Notes: generated by a model from the letters alone, not told the origin. A stretch of 64,000 nt of DNA from Mycobacterium mantenii (GCF_010731775.1 NZ_AP022590.1:2914001-2978000); one strand, 5' to 3'; shown: positions 1 through 10,073, counted from the first letter of the stretch. Program-made: numbers and translations.

Positions 1-540
1 TCTGCGATCGGGCTGGTCCCCCAGCGCGGCTATCTGTTTTCCGGGACCGTCGCCGACAACCTGCGCTACGGCGCCGCCCCACACCAAACGGTCACCGACG
101 AACAGATGTGGGAAGCATTACGGGTGGCCGCCGCCGACGATTTCGTGCGAGCTCACGATGACGGGCTGCACATGCGGGTGGCCCAGGGCGGTATCAACTT
201 CTCCGGCGGGCAGCGGCAACGACTCGCCATCGCCCGGGCGGTCATCCGCCACCCGGCCATCTATTTGTTCGATGACTCGTTCGCCGCGCTTGATGCGCAC
301 ACCGACGCACGCGTGCGCGCCTCGCTCCGGGAGATCTCCGAGGACGCCACCGTCATCGTTGTCACACAACGTATCTCGATCGCGTCCAAAGCCGACCAGG
401 TGATCGTGATCGACAACGGGAATCTGGTGGGCGCGGGCACCCACGAATCGCTGCTGGCCGATTGCACCATTTACGCCGAATTCGCCGACTCGCAGTCCGT
501 CGACGCCGTGCGATCGAGCCAGGTCGGGGGCACGTCGTGA
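1..540 (+). CDS. ABC exporter subunit, degenerate-site half (C-terminal part only)
   Basis: The reading frame is open from base 1, so the gene starts upstream of the window and only about 179 codons of the nucleotide-binding domain are seen. It shows the Q-loop region, a canonical signature (SGGQRQ, 202-219) and Walker B (YLFDDS, from 262). The residue after the Walker B aspartate is Asp (274) instead of the catalytic Glu, and the H-loop residue is Gln (VTQR, Gln at 367) instead of His. In heterodimeric type IV exporters these two changes mark the subunit carrying the non-hydrolytic site. It overlaps the next gene by 4 bp (GTGA), and that partner has the complementary defects. It corresponds in order to Rv1273c, which is called a drug exporter; the substrate is unknown. 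Confidence 0.9.
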   Translation, partial: SAIGLVPQRGYLFSGTVADNLRYGAAPHQTVTDEQMWEALRVAAADDFVRAHDDGLHMRVAQGGINFSGGQRQRLAIARAVIRHPAIYLFDDSFAALDAHTDARVRASLREISEDATVIVVTQRISIASKADQVIVIDNGNLVGAGTHESLLADCTIYAEFADSQSVDAVRSSQVGGTS

Positions 541-2447
541 CCCCCGCACCCAGCAAGGCAGCCAACCGGCCGACCCCCGCAACCCGTTCTCGCGACTTCT
601 GGGGTTCGGCCACCCGCCTGGTGAAACGTCTTGCGCCGCAACGACGGCCGTGCATCGCGGTGATCATGTTGGGTGTCTCCGGCACGGCGATCGGGGTGAT
701 CGTACCGCGGATCCTGGGACATGCCACCGACTTGCTGTTCAACGGTGTGATCGGGCGCCAGCTCCCCGCCGGGCTCACCAAGGCGCAGGCCGTCGCCGCC
801 GCGCGCAGCCGGGGTGCCAACACGTTCGCCGACCTGCTGTCCGGGATGAATGTGGTGCCGGGTCACGGCGTGGATTTCGGGGCGGTCGCAAAAACGCTGA
901 CGCTGGCGCTGGCACTGTATCTCGTTTCTGCGCTGCTGATTTGGGCACAGGCGCGGCTGCTCAACGTCACCGTGCAGCGCACCATGGTGGCGCTGCGTTC
1001 CGATGTCGAGGACAAGATCCACCGGTTGCCGTTGTCCTACTTCGACGGCCGGCAGCGTGGTGAACTACTGAGCCGGGTCACCAACGACGTCGACAACATT
1101 CAATCCTCGCTGTCGATGACGATCAGCCAGCTGCTGACAGCGGTTCTGACCGTGGTGGCGGTGCTGGCGATGATGCTGTCGATCTCGCCGCTGCTGGTGG
1201 TGATCACCGTGCTGACGGTCCCGTTGTCGCTGTTGGCCACGCGGGCGATCGCACGACGTTCCCGGCGACTGTTCGTCGCCCAGTGGACCAGCATCGGACG
1301 CCTCAACGCGCACATCGAGGAGACCTACAGCGGTTTCACGGTGGTCAAGACGTTCGGCCACCAGGCCGCGTCGCGCGGGCGATTCCGCACCCTCAACGAC
1401 GAGGTCTACCAGGCCAGCTTCGGCGCTCAATTCTTCTCCGGGCTGGTGGCACCCGCGACCACCTTCATCGGCAACCTCGGCTACGTCGCCGTCGCCGTGG
1501 TGGGCGGCCTGCAGGTGGCCACCGGCCGCATCACCCTGGGCAACATCCAGGCGTTCATTCAGTATGTGCGGCAGTTCAATTCACCACTGAGCCAATTGGC
1601 GGGGATGTACAACACCGTGCAATCCGGACTGGCGAGCGCCGAGCGTGTCTTCACGCTGCTCGACGAACCCGAAGAATCGCCGGATCACGCGCCCGCCCAA
1701 CCCGGCCCCGCCGTCGCGACCCCGCAGCCAGGCGGGCGCGTCGAGTTCGCGCACGTGAGCTTCGCCTACCACCCGGGCACACCGGTGATCGAAGACCTGT
1801 CGATGGTGGCCGAACCGGGGAGCACGGTGGCGATTGTCGGGCCGACCGGGGCGGGCAAAACGACGCTGGTGAACCTGCTGATGCGGTTCTATGACGTCGA
1901 CGCGGGCCGGATCCTGCTCGACGGGATCGACATCACCACGATGGACCGGCAGTCGCTGCGGTCGCGGATCGGCATGGTGCTGCAGGACACCTGGCTCTTC
2001 GAAGGGACGATCGCGGAGAACATCGCCTACGGACGTCCCGACGCCGGCGAAGACGAGGTGCTCGAAGCCGCCAGGGCAGCCCACGTCGATCCGTTCGTGC
2101 GGACACTGCCGGCCGGCTACCAGACCCGGATCAGCGGCGACGGCGGCAACATCAGTGCCGGCGAAAAGCAGCTCATCACCATCGCGCGCGCATTTCTTGC
2201 CCGCCCACAGTTGTTGATCCTGGACGAGGCGACCAGCTCGGTCGATACCCGCACCGAGGCTCTTATTCAGCACGCCATGTGCGAACTGCGCCGCGATCGC
2301 ACGAGTTTTATCATCGCGCACCGCCTTTCGACGATCCGCGATGCCGAGCGCATCCTGGTGGTCGAGGCCGGCCGGATCGTCGAACAGGGTAACCACGCCG
2401 AGCTGCTGGCCCGGCGCGGCGCCTACTACGCGATGACCCAGGCCTGA
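537..2447 (+). CDS. ABC exporter subunit, catalytic half (TMD-NBD)
   Basis: A 636-residue full-length half-transporter starting at GTG 537 inside the stop of its partner; the longer upstream reading is out of keeping with this coupling. An N-terminal type-1 membrane domain (about residues 35-350) is followed by an ATPase domain with Walker A ([10 protein letters not shown], about 433), Walker B with Glu ([10 protein letters not shown], about 558) and an H-loop His (IIAHRLS). Its signature motif is unusual (ISAGEKQ instead of LSGGQ), which pairs with the Asp/Gln site of the upstream subunit. The pair should therefore form an asymmetric exporter with one consensus and one degenerate ATP site, as in other bacterial heterodimeric exporters. 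Rv1272c position. Confidence 0.93.
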   Translation: MTPAPSKAANRPTPATRSRDFWGSATRLVKRLAPQRRPCIAVIMLGVSGTAIGVIVPRILGHATDLLFNGVIGRQLPAGLTKAQAVAAARSRGANTFADLLSGMNVVPGHGVDFGAVAKTLTLALALYLVSALLIWAQARLLNVTVQRTMVALRSDVEDKIHRLPLSYFDGRQRGELLSRVTNDVDNIQSSLSMTISQLLTAVLTVVAVLAMMLSISPLLVVITVLTVPLSLLATRAIARRSRRLFVAQWTSIGRLNAHIEETYSGFTVVKTFGHQAASRGRFRTLNDEVYQASFGAQFFSGLVAPATTFIGNLGYVAVAVVGGLQVATGRITLGNIQAFIQYVRQFNSPLSQLAGMYNTVQSGLASAERVFTLLDEPEESPDHAPAQPGPAVATPQPGGRVEFAHVSFAYHPGTPVIEDLSMVAEPGSTVAIVGPTGAGKTTLVNLLMRFYDVDAGRILLDGIDITTMDRQSLRSRIGMVLQDTWLFEGTIAENIAYGRPDAGEDEVLEAARAAHVDPFVRTLPAGYQTRISGDGGNISAGEKQLITIARAFLARPQLLILDEATSSVDTRTEALIQHAMCELRRDRTSFIIAHRLSTIRDAERILVVEAGRIVEQGNHAELLARRGAYYAMTQA

Positions 2448-2586
2448 CGGCAACACGTTGCGCAGGGCCCGGCGCCACCGAAATGCCGCCACGTTGTTAC
2501 CAAGAACGCATTGAGAAAGCGTGGAGGAACAAACGAGACGCTGAAATCGTCCTACTCAGACAGATCACTTGAAAGGGGTGGCAGCA

Positions 2587-2931
2587 ATGTTCTCACTCCG
2601 CGTCACGACGATGGCTACCACCGCGATCGGCGCCGCCGCCATCGGGCTTGCCGCCGTTGGCGTGGCCGGCACCGCCGCCGCGAGCGCCGTGCAGACCGCC
2701 GATGAGGCGTTCCTCTCCCAGATGCAAAGCCTCGGCATCGCTTTCCCGTCGACTCAAGCGGCCGTGCGGGCCGGCCACCAGGTGTGCACCGAACTGGCCA
2801 CCGGCGACACCCCGACCGCGGTCACCGTCCAGATCTTCCGTCACACCAACCTGACTCCTCCGCAGGCGGCCAACCTGGTGATAGCGGCGACCAACGCCTA
2901 CTGCCCGCAGTTCTCCGGTCAGCCCGCCTAG
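2587..2931 (+). CDS. small secreted DUF732 protein (Rv1271c-like)
   Basis: 114 residues from ATG 2587, with GAAAGGGG about 8 bp upstream; an in-frame TTG further up has no ribosome site. A signal peptide with a long Ala/Gly/Val core ends at an AxA-type site (TAAASA, about residue 31). The mature part is about 80 residues with two cysteines (HQVCTEL and NAYCPQF) likely joined by a disulfide, the pattern of mycobacterial DUF732 proteins. Exported; function unknown. A strong hairpin follows the stop. Confidence 0.85.
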   Translation: MFSLRVTTMATTAIGAAAIGLAAVGVAGTAAASAVQTADEAFLSQMQSLGIAFPSTQAAVRAGHQVCTELATGDTPTAVTVQIFRHTNLTPPQAANLVIAATNAYCPQFSGQPA

Positions 2932-2949
2932 GCGGCCGACGGCCCACGG

Positions 2950-2978
2950 TGGGGGATTTCGCTGATCGAAATCCCCCA
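2950..2978 (+). terminator. hairpin terminator after the DUF732 gene
   Basis: Perfect 12-bp inverted repeat (TGGGGGATTTCG, loop CTGAT, CGAAATCCCCCA) starting 19 bp after the stop. There is no U-tract, as is common in mycobacteria. It separates the DUF732 gene from the next secreted protein. Confidence 0.75.
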
Positions 2979-3096
2979 TCGGCCGTTGCAGCAGACAGCA
3001 CGCCAGGGGACTCCAAGAATTCGTAGAGAACTCGAAAAGGCGGACGTTCGAAGCTCTTCTCAACGCACAAAACGCGAGACCGAGAAGGGGTTCACC

Positions 3097-3789
3097 GTGA
3101 AGACCGCCAACATCGCCAAGACCCTCACCTTCGCGGTGGCCACCGCCGCAGTCGCGCTCGGCCTGGCAGCCCCGGCCGGCGCTGCGGCTTCCCAACTCAG
3201 CTACGGCGACCCGACTGCCGCCGCCCAGTTTTGGCGCCAGCAGCAATACGACGACTGCGTGCTCATGTCGAGTGCCGACGTCATCGGCGAGCTCACCGGC
3301 GCGCAGCCATCGGAGCACGACATCATCGAAAAGGCGCAAGCGACGCCCAGCGTCGTGCACCCCGGCCCGATCTACACCAGGACCGTCGCCGGCAGCAACC
3401 CCGAGTCGGGCCCGGGAGCAAACACGGCGGACATCCCCGAACTGCTCGCCCAGTACAAGATCGGCGCCGTCGTCAGCGACAAGGATGACGCCGCTCAGAC
3501 CGGCACCCCTTCGGGACTGGTGGCAATCGAGCGCGCACTGGGCGGGGGTCACAAGGTGATCGTCAGCCTCAACGCCGAACTCATCTGGCACCAGCCCGTC
3601 GAACAGACAGACAAAAACGGCCGCCCGGAGTCCAACCACGCCGTGGTGGTGACCGGTGTGGACACCGTGGCCGGCGTGGTTCACCTCAACGACAGCGGCA
3701 CACCGGAGGGTCGCAACGAGCAAATCCCCGTCCGGCACTTCGTCGAGTCCTGGGACACCAGCAACGAATTGATGGTCGTCACCACCTGA
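3097..3789 (+). CDS. secreted C39-like (papain-fold) peptidase-type protein
   Basis: 230 residues from GTG 3097 (GAGAAGGGG 6 bp upstream). A cleavable signal peptide ends near APAGAAA (about residue 29). The mature domain has a Cys in QYDDCVLMSS, a His in SNHAVVVTGVD and an Asp in VHLNDSG, the order expected for a C39-like/papain-fold catalytic triad. It occupies the position of the Rv1268c/Rv1269c secreted proteins next to embR. Substrate unknown; a non-proteolytic role of the fold is possible. Confidence 0.7.
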   Translation: MKTANIAKTLTFAVATAAVALGLAAPAGAAASQLSYGDPTAAAQFWRQQQYDDCVLMSSADVIGELTGAQPSEHDIIEKAQATPSVVHPGPIYTRTVAGSNPESGPGANTADIPELLAQYKIGAVVSDKDDAAQTGTPSGLVAIERALGGGHKVIVSLNAELIWHQPVEQTDKNGRPESNHAVVVTGVDTVAGVVHLNDSGTPEGRNEQIPVRHFVESWDTSNELMVVTT

Positions 3790-4061
3790 ACCGGCGCCCG
3801 CGTGCGGGTATGTCTCGACGTTGCAATTCAATTCGTGGGCGGTGTCCACTATCGCGCTGGGGACGAGCACATTTCAGCCATCCGGCATCGCCGGTAGTGC
3901 CGCAGGGGGCTGATAGTTGCGACGACATGCCGTCGGAGCTCGGCGGTTTGCCGGGATTCTCAACGAATCCGCCCGCTTGCCGTCACAATCACCACTGTGA
4001 CCTCATGGCGCGTGACCTCACGGCACCCGACGCCGCGGATGCGGAAAGGCTGGTAGGCCCG

Positions 4062-5207
4062 ATGGCGGACATACGCCTCGAATTCGGTCTGCTCGGACCG
4101 TTGGAGATGAGCGTTGACGGTGCCCTGGTGCCACTGGGCACGCCCAAACAGCGGGCGGTGCTGGCCATGCTGCTGATGAACCGCAACAGCCCGGTCGGCG
4201 TCGACCGGCTTATCACGGCGCTGTGGGACGAGTCGCCACCGTCCGGGGCGCGGGCCAGCATCCACTCCTACGTCTCCAACCTGCGCAAGCTGCTGACCGG
4301 CAGCGGTGTCGATCCGCGCACGGTGCTGGTCGCGGCGCCACCGGGCTACCGGCTCAACATCTCCGATGACGCTTGCGATCTCGGCCGGTTCATCGCCGAA
4401 AAGACCGCCGGCATGCATGCGGCGGCCGCGGGCCGCTTCGAACAGGCCAGCCAGCACCTGTCGACCGCCTTGGCCGAATGGCGCGGCCCGGTGCTCGAGG
4501 ACCTGGACGGTTTTCGGTTCGTCGACACCTTCAACACCTCCCTCGTCGAAGAGAAGATCCTGGCCCACACGGCGCAGGCGGAGGCCGAAATCGCCTGCGG
4601 ACGTGCGTTTACCGTGATCACCGAACTGGAAGCCCTGACGGCCGAACATCCCTACCGCGAGCAACTGTGGGCTCAGTTGATGACCGCGTACTACCTCAGC
4701 GACCGCCAATCCGACGCGCTCGCGGCCTACCGCCGCGTCCAGAAATCGCTCGCCGATGACCTCGGGATCGACCCGGGCCAAAACCTGCGCGCCCTCAACG
4801 ATCGCATCCTGCGCCAAGAACCGCTGGACGCCAAGAAGAACGCCATGACGACCGCTGCGGTCGCGATCACCGTGCTCGAGCAATACCCCCTGACATCGAA
4901 CACCAAAGCGGTCGCCTATCTGCACGAGGTGAACGGGCGCAGTTTTCCGCTACGCGGGTCGACAACGATTGGGCGGCTTAGCGACAACGACATCGTTCTC
5001 GACTCCCCCAAAGTCAGTCGGCACCATGCCGTCATCGTCGACACCGGAACCAGCTACATCATCGACGACCTTCGGTCCTCCAACGGCGTACACGTGCAGG
5101 ACCAACGAATTCGTTCGGCCGCGACCTTGCACGACGGCGACCGGGTCCGGATCTGCGACCACGAATTCACCTTCCAGATCGCCGGTAACGCCGACGACGA
5201 AGGCTAG
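4062..5207 (+). CDS. embR: SARP-type transcriptional regulator EmbR
   Basis: 381 residues from ATG 4062 (GGAAAGG upstream); longer in-frame starts exist but M. tuberculosis EmbR aligns from here (LEFGLLGPL near the N-terminus). Domain order: OmpR-like winged helix (about 5-100, with TPKQRAVLAML and SYVSNLRKLL), bacterial transcriptional activation domain (about 105-255), and a C-terminal FHA domain (about 290-375) with phosphothreonine-binding residues in IGRLSDNDIVL, SRHHAV and SSNGVHV. In M. tuberculosis EmbR is phosphorylated by the adjacent PknH and activates embCAB arabinosyltransferase genes. The kinase gene follows here, so the same circuit is inferred. Confidence 0.96.
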   Translation: MADIRLEFGLLGPLEMSVDGALVPLGTPKQRAVLAMLLMNRNSPVGVDRLITALWDESPPSGARASIHSYVSNLRKLLTGSGVDPRTVLVAAPPGYRLNISDDACDLGRFIAEKTAGMHAAAAGRFEQASQHLSTALAEWRGPVLEDLDGFRFVDTFNTSLVEEKILAHTAQAEAEIACGRAFTVITELEALTAEHPYREQLWAQLMTAYYLSDRQSDALAAYRRVQKSLADDLGIDPGQNLRALNDRILRQEPLDAKKNAMTTAAVAITVLEQYPLTSNTKAVAYLHEVNGRSFPLRGSTTIGRLSDNDIVLDSPKVSRHHAVIVDTGTSYIIDDLRSSNGVHVQDQRIRSAATLHDGDRVRICDHEFTFQIAGNADDEG

Positions 5208-5381
5208 GACCTCGGCGAGCCGACCCGCGCTGACACCCGCGGCAATTGTTCCCGTTATCGTGCGGTGGGACGCCCGCGCGCTTACCGTCATGATTGCTCA
5301 GTCACGGGTTGCGATCGTGTGTCTGTCCGCAAAGTCTTGACGAGGACCGGCGGGCCAGGGGTTGGGTTGGAAGGATCAGGA

Positions 5382-7250
5382 ATGAGTGACGAGCAGTCCT
5401 CACGGGCGGGGTCGATGTTTGGCCCCTACCACCTAAAGCGGCTGCTGGGCCGCGGTGGGATGGGTGAGGTCTACGAGGCCGAACACACGGTCAAAGAGTG
5501 GACGGTCGCACTCAAACTTCTCTCCGAAAGCTTCAGCAGAGACCCGGTGTTTCGCGAGCGGTTGAAACGCGAAGCCCGCACCGCCGGTCGTTTGCAGGAG
5601 CCCCACGTGGTACCGGTGCACGACTACGGCGAAATCGACGGCCAGATGTTTTTGGAGATGCGCATGGTCGAGGGCACCGACCTCGACAGCGTGCTCAAGC
5701 GTTTCGGCCCGCTGACCCCGCCCCGCGCGGTCGCCATCATCACCCAGATCGCCTCGGCGCTCGATGCCGCGCACGCCGCCGGGGTGATGCACCGCGACAT
5801 CAAACCGCAGAACATTCTGGTGACTCGGGACGACTTCGCCTACCTGGTCGACTTCGGCATCGCCAGCGCCACCACCGATGAGAAGCTCACGCAGCTCGGC
5901 ACCGCGGTCGGCACCTGGAAATACATGGCGCCAGAACGGTTTTCCGACGCCGAAGTGACCTACCGTGCCGACATCTACGCGCTGGCCTGCGTGCTGTTCG
6001 AGTGCTTGACCGGCTCCCCGCCCTATCGGGCCGACAGCGCCGGGGTGCTGGTGTCCGCCCATATGATGGACCCCATTCCCGCGCCCAGCCAGCAGCGCCC
6101 GGGCGTCCCCAAGGCCTTCGATGCGGTGATCGCCCGCGGCATGGCCAAAAAGCCGGAGGACCGCTACGCCAGCGCGGGTGACCTGGCCCTGGCCGCCAAG
6201 GAAGCGCTCAGCAACCCCGACCAGGACCGCGCCGACACCATCTTGCGCCGCAGCCAGGAATCGGCCCTGCCCACTGTCGAACACCCCGGCCTGCACGCCG
6301 CTGCGGCGCCTCCGCAGCCGTATCAGCCCACGTTCAACACGCCGCCGCCGTCGCCGTTCGACCCACCGCCGGCCCCGAGTTCCGGGCCGATACCGTCGCA
6401 GAGCGGTCCGGCGTGGGGCCCCGCCAGTGGCCCGATCCCGGCGGCCGGCCAACCCACGCCGCCCTATTACCAAGGCGGCAACGCCAACTGGGGCGGACCG
6501 CCACAGTTCACCAGCTCGACACCCTGGGGCCAGGCCCCGCCCAAGCCGCACCGCAATGTCTGGCCCATCATCGCGGCCGTCGCCGTGGTGCTCGTTCTCA
6601 TCGCGAGCGGGGTGGGCATCTGGCTTGTCGTTCGCCCCAAGCCGGAACCGCCGCAGGCCGCCCCGCTGGGGCCCGAACGCCTCAGCACCCTGCTGCTCGG
6701 TCCGGCGGACGTCAACACCGTGATGGGCTCGTCGTCGATGCAGCCGGGCAAACCGATCACGTCGACGGACAGCTCCTCGGTGACGGTGTCCGCGCCCGAC
6801 TGCCAGGGCGCGCTCTACACAACCCAGGATCCGGTGTACGCGGGCACCGGCTATTCGGCTGTCAGCGGACTGGTGTCGTCGGAGCCGGGCGACAACTACG
6901 ACCACTGGGTCAACCAGGCCGTGGTGCTGTTTCCGTCCGCCGATAAGGCCAAGAGCTTCCTGCAGAACTCCACGGAGAAGTGGAAAGGCTGCGCCGGCAA
7001 GACGGTGACCGTCACGAACAAGGGCAAGACCTATCGGTGGACGTTCGCCCAGGTGCAGGGCAGCCCGCCGAAGGTCACGCTGATGGACACGCAGGAGGGC
7101 GCCGACGGCTGGGAGTGCCAGCGCGCGCTCAGCGCGGCCAACAACGTGGTCGTCGACATCAACGCCTGCGGGTACCACATCAGCGATCAGGGTGCCCAGA
7201 TCGCCGACAAGATCGTCGGCAAAGTCGACAGCGAGAAGCCCGAGGGCTAA
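5382..7250 (+). CDS. pknH: membrane serine/threonine protein kinase PknH
   Basis: 622 residues from ATG 5382 (AAGGATCAGGA upstream). Kinase domain about 16-275: glycine loop GRGGMG, catalytic Lys45 (VALKLL), HRD Asp139, DFG 157-159, and activation-loop Thr170 and Thr174, the autophosphorylation sites reported for M. tuberculosis PknH. A Pro-rich juxtamembrane linker (about 300-388) leads to one transmembrane helix (about 390-412). The external C-terminal sensor domain has four cysteines (SAPDCQG, KGCAGK, WECQRA, NACGYH), matching the two-disulfide PknH-type fold. Downstream of embR by 174 bp. Expected to phosphorylate EmbR in response to an extracytoplasmic signal. Confidence 0.96.
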   Translation: MSDEQSSRAGSMFGPYHLKRLLGRGGMGEVYEAEHTVKEWTVALKLLSESFSRDPVFRERLKREARTAGRLQEPHVVPVHDYGEIDGQMFLEMRMVEGTDLDSVLKRFGPLTPPRAVAIITQIASALDAAHAAGVMHRDIKPQNILVTRDDFAYLVDFGIASATTDEKLTQLGTAVGTWKYMAPERFSDAEVTYRADIYALACVLFECLTGSPPYRADSAGVLVSAHMMDPIPAPSQQRPGVPKAFDAVIARGMAKKPEDRYASAGDLALAAKEALSNPDQDRADTILRRSQESALPTVEHPGLHAAAAPPQPYQPTFNTPPPSPFDPPPAPSSGPIPSQSGPAWGPASGPIPAAGQPTPPYYQGGNANWGGPPQFTSSTPWGQAPPKPHRNVWPIIAAVAVVLVLIASGVGIWLVVRPKPEPPQAAPLGPERLSTLLLGPADVNTVMGSSSMQPGKPITSTDSSSVTVSAPDCQGALYTTQDPVYAGTGYSAVSGLVSSEPGDNYDHWVNQAVVLFPSADKAKSFLQNSTEKWKGCAGKTVTVTNKGKTYRWTFAQVQGSPPKVTLMDTQEGADGWECQRALSAANNVVVDINACGYHISDQGAQIADKIVGKVDSEKPEG

Positions 7251-7251
7251 C

Positions 7252-7279
7252 GGGCCGCACCGCTATGGCGCGGCGGCCC
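7252..7279. terminator. putative bidirectional terminator between convergent genes
   Basis: GC-rich inverted repeat GGGCCGC / GCGGCCC with a 14-nt loop between pknH (+) and the Rv1265-like gene (-). No T-tract; assigned from position and symmetry. Confidence 0.4.
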
Positions 7280-7295
7280 TGTCACGACTAAAGGG

Positions 7296-7880
7296 TCACG
7301 ACTGAAGGTCGGGGCCCTGCGCGCGTAGGTCATCGACCGCCGACATCGCACCACGCAATTTGTCCAACCACTCCTCGGCGTGTTCACCGACGAGCTTCAC
7401 CGACCAAGCGAGCGCGTCGGCGCGGGAACGGGCGACGCCGGCATCGACCAACGTGTCGAGCACTTGGCGTTCGGGTTGCTTCAGCCGCGTCATGACAGGT
7501 ACTGCGATGTGCGTGAACAGAATTCGCTCGGTGCCCGTCGTGGAGCCGACCTCGACGCCCCAGGACACCTTGCGTCCGTAGCGATCCTGCGCCTCGTCGG
7601 CGATATGCATTCGCTCCGACCGGGTGTCTTCGCGGAATCGTGAAGCTCGCCCGGCCGCGCGGGCCTCGCTCGCTTCGCCTTCCGCACTCGCCGGGTCCGG
7701 GAGCCTTCCGATGACGGTGATCTCTTCGCGGTCGACGACCACCGTGGGGTCGCCGTCGAACCAGTTCTCCGGGAGACGTCCGGCGAACCACTCCGCGGCG
7801 TCGCTGGCGTCGGGTTGCTGGGCTTGCTGCCAGCCTCCGGGGCGGCCGTACCGACGCCCGTGTGTGTGATGAGCCTTCAT
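7296..7880 (-). CDS. Rv1265-like regulatory protein
   Basis: 194 residues from ATG 7880. A basic, Gly/His-rich N-terminus is followed by a domain with a WFAGRLPENWFDG motif and a helical C-terminal half (RQVLDTLVDAGVARSRADALAWSVKLVGEH). The latter matches a small ligand-dependent DNA-binding protein family seen across mycobacteria. In M. tuberculosis the gene lies beside adenylyl cyclase Rv1264 and is reported as cAMP/CRP-responsive; the same neighbour is present here. Molecular role not certain. Confidence 0.75.
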   Translation of the reverse strand: MKAHHTHGRRYGRPGGWQQAQQPDASDAAEWFAGRLPENWFDGDPTVVVDREEITVIGRLPDPASAEGEASEARAAGRASRFREDTRSERMHIADEAQDRYGRKVSWGVEVGSTTGTERILFTHIAVPVMTRLKQPERQVLDTLVDAGVARSRADALAWSVKLVGEHAEEWLDKLRGAMSAVDDLRAQGPDLQS

Positions 7881-8233
7881 GATTACATGATTACACCGTT
7901 ACAGAGGTAAGGGAACCGCCGTTCACCGGCAGCGAAACGACGACCGGCACGGCGCGGTCTTCGGGTACCGCGAACCCCGGGCCAACTAGGCGTCGAGGGC
8001 GCGGGCCGACCGCGAAAACCCGTTGATCTGGGCTGCTCGACGGCGTATTTTGGGTAACGAAGCAGGCCCGGAAGCGACCAATTCGAAGTGCCGGAACACG
8101 GGGTAGGAATCCGGCCGCGTAGGACACGCATAAGACGGAGTCAGACGCCCCCTGGAGTCGCGCCGGGCCTGCCCTTGTGTCGGTACCTCTTCCCTGCTGG
8201 GCGATTTGGCGTCAGTGGCCGTCGCAGTGGACG
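7881..8233. other. intergenic region upstream of the Rv1265-like gene
   Basis: 353 bp between the stop of the cyclase gene and the start of the Rv1265-like gene. It must hold the promoter of the latter. Short overlapping ORFs on both strands look like GC-rich noise. I see no convincing CRP-type palindrome. Confidence 0.4.
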
Positions 8234-9355
8234 TCAGTCGCCGTCGCCCCGCCGGACGCGGAAGAGTTTCACCTCGCTCTTGATGCCCTTGAGGCGGCGG
8301 GCGCCGGCGAATGATCCGGAGAATTGACCGCTGTCACCAATGACGTCCCAGACCGAATCCGCGGCCAGGATGGTGCCCGGGCGCGCCACGCTGGTGACAC
8401 GGCTTGCCACGTTGACCGGACTGCCGAACCAATCGCCGGCCCGGCTCACCGCCATGCCGGAGGCCACTCCCGCTCGCAACCGGGGAAAGTCGTTGTCGGT
8501 ATCGATGGCTTCGACGAGTTTCACGATGACGTCGAGCAACGGCAGTGGATCGGGGCAGACGAACATCACCGCATCACCGATGGTCTTGATGAATCGCACG
8601 GGGGGCACGGTCATGTCCCGGGCGAGGATGGCGAGCCGGTTGGCCAGGTGTCCGAGCTCCTCGGGCGACACCGCCTCGCCGATCTTCGTGAAGCCGACCA
8701 GGTCCGCGAAGGCAACGGCGATTTGGCGCGCACCCGGGAGTGGCTTGCCGGCGGCGCGCTCCGCGGCATTGATCGCCTCGGTCTCCATCATGTGGCGCAG
8801 CTGCATGAACAGCATGTGCTCAATCATCGGGCCGAGCATGGGCGCGATCTTGGTCACCAAAGCCTTGGAGTCCCGGGCGATTTCGAGCTCGCTGGCCCCG
8901 GGGCGCATGATCGCCGAAAGCGCCGAGTACCGCATGACCTCGGCGGCTCGCGACAGCCCCTCGGCGAGCACTTGAACCACGAGAACCACCTGTTCGGGAT
9001 CCAGCCCCGCGTCCACGAACCGCTGGGAGAAGGCGGCGGCTTCGCCGTCGGCGCGCATGTGCACGACCGCGTCGGGGTCGTCCACGCGAACCAGACCGAT
9101 CGCGCGCTGCACGCGCTGCAACAGCCCCAGGTCGATGCCGTGGGTCTCGCTGATCTCGCGGGTGGACACGTAGGTGCCGTCGTCGCCGATGAGGTGGCGG
9201 GTGGCCAGCAGCAGGGGCGGATTGGTGGTGCGGATCTCCTCGGCGGTGACGCCCTGCTCGAGCAGCCACCTCACCAGTTCGGCACGCTCCGCGCGCGCGG
9301 TTCCTTCGAGCCCGTCGAGCAGATCGTCGATGTCGTGGTCGGCCCCGTCGTGCAC
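8234..9355 (-). CDS. class III adenylyl cyclase, pH-sensing type (Rv1264-like)
   Basis: 373 residues from GTG 9355. The N-terminal helical domain (about 1-205) is the autoinhibitory, pH-sensing module described for Rv1264, with the transducer helix around [13 protein letters not shown]. The C-terminal catalytic domain (about 210-370) keeps the metal Asp (AFADLVGFT), the substrate-specifying Lys and second Asp ([10 protein letters not shown]), and transition-state Asn/Arg (SPVNVASRV). Makes cAMP from ATP as a homodimer. It lies upstream, on the same strand, of the Rv1265-like gene. Confidence 0.93.
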   Translation of the reverse strand: MHDGADHDIDDLLDGLEGTARAERAELVRWLLEQGVTAEEIRTTNPPLLLATRHLIGDDGTYVSTREISETHGIDLGLLQRVQRAIGLVRVDDPDAVVHMRADGEAAAFSQRFVDAGLDPEQVVLVVQVLAEGLSRAAEVMRYSALSAIMRPGASELEIARDSKALVTKIAPMLGPMIEHMLFMQLRHMMETEAINAAERAAGKPLPGARQIAVAFADLVGFTKIGEAVSPEELGHLANRLAILARDMTVPPVRFIKTIGDAVMFVCPDPLPLLDVIVKLVEAIDTDNDFPRLRAGVASGMAVSRAGDWFGSPVNVASRVTSVARPGTILAADSVWDVIGDSGQFSGSFAGARRLKGIKSEVKLFRVRRGDGD

Positions 9356-9392
9356 GTCGCCAACCTACAACGCGGGCCAGCCATGATGTGAG

Positions 9393-9920
9393 GTGATGAG
9401 CACACCGCTGCTGCGGGGATTCCCGCCGGTCGTCGATGAGCGCTCCAGGACGCTGATCCTGGGCTCGTTTCCCAGTGCGCAATCGCTGGTGGCGGGCCAG
9501 TACTACGCCAATCCACGCAACGCCTTCTGGACGATCGCCGGTGAACTGTTCGGCTTCGCTTCATCCGCGCCCTACGACAGCCGGCTGGCGGCATTGCTGT
9601 CCCACGGCGTCGCCCTCTGGGATGTGCTCCACACGTGCCGCCGCGTCGGCAGCTCCGACGCGGCGATTGAGCCAAAGAGTTTGGTGGTCAACGATTTTGA
9701 CGAACTCTTCGCCCGCCACCCCACTATCGCGGCGGTGTACTTCAACGGCGCCAAGGCCGCCGACCTGTTCCGGAGGCTGGCGACCGCGCCCGACCGGATC
9801 CAGTATCGGCGCCTGCCATCGACCAGTCCGGCCCACGCGGTGCGGCCGGGCGCCAAGCTCGCGGCCTGGCGGGTGATCGCGAGCGCGGCGCAGCCGGGCG
9901 AAGCGGGTCACCGCCGATAA
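9393..9920 (+). CDS. Mug-like DNA (deoxyinosine/uracil) glycosylase
   Basis: 175 residues; starts at GTG 9393 or ATG 9396. UDG-superfamily motifs: N-terminal ILGSFPSAQS, NPRNAFW, GVALWDVLHTCRR, and the C-terminal LPSTSPAHA loop, typical of the DNA-deoxyinosine glycosylase branch. Divergent from the cyclase gene with only 37 bp between. The last 16 codons (from VIASAAQPG) are encoded by the first unit of a 57-bp tandem repeat, so the native C-terminus may have been replaced. I do not recall this gene at this locus in M. tuberculosis. Confidence 0.8.
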   Translation: MMSTPLLRGFPPVVDERSRTLILGSFPSAQSLVAGQYYANPRNAFWTIAGELFGFASSAPYDSRLAALLSHGVALWDVLHTCRRVGSSDAAIEPKSLVVNDFDELFARHPTIAAVYFNGAKAADLFRRLATAPDRIQYRRLPSTSPAHAVRPGAKLAAWRVIASAAQPGEAGHRR

Positions 9921-10073
9921 ACCCAGCGGGTGATCGCGAGCGCGGCGCAGCCGGGCGAAGCGGGTCACCGCCGATAAACCTGGCGGGTGATCGCGAGCGC
10001 GGCGCAGCCGGGCGAAGCGGGTCACCGCCGATAAACCCAGCGGGTGATCGCGAGCGCGGCGCAGCCGGGCGAA
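9869..10073. repeat. 57-bp tandem repeat, 3.6 units
   Basis: Units begin at 9869, 9926, 9983 and 10040 with GCGGGTGATCGCGAGCGCGG, nearly identical, the last partial. The period is a multiple of 3. The first unit is inside the glycosylase 3' end. A related short segment (GATCGCGAGCGCGGC) recurs at about 61001, suggesting a dispersed mycobacterial repeat or VNTR. Confidence 0.95.

Noticed and set aside
5433..7178. 581-codon frame antisense to pknH
   Set aside because: Shadow of a verified kinase gene; Arg/His-rich with no domain or ribosome site.
9869..10073. Possible CRISPR array
   Set aside because: The units are directly adjacent near-identical 57-mers with no unique spacers, so this is a tandem repeat.
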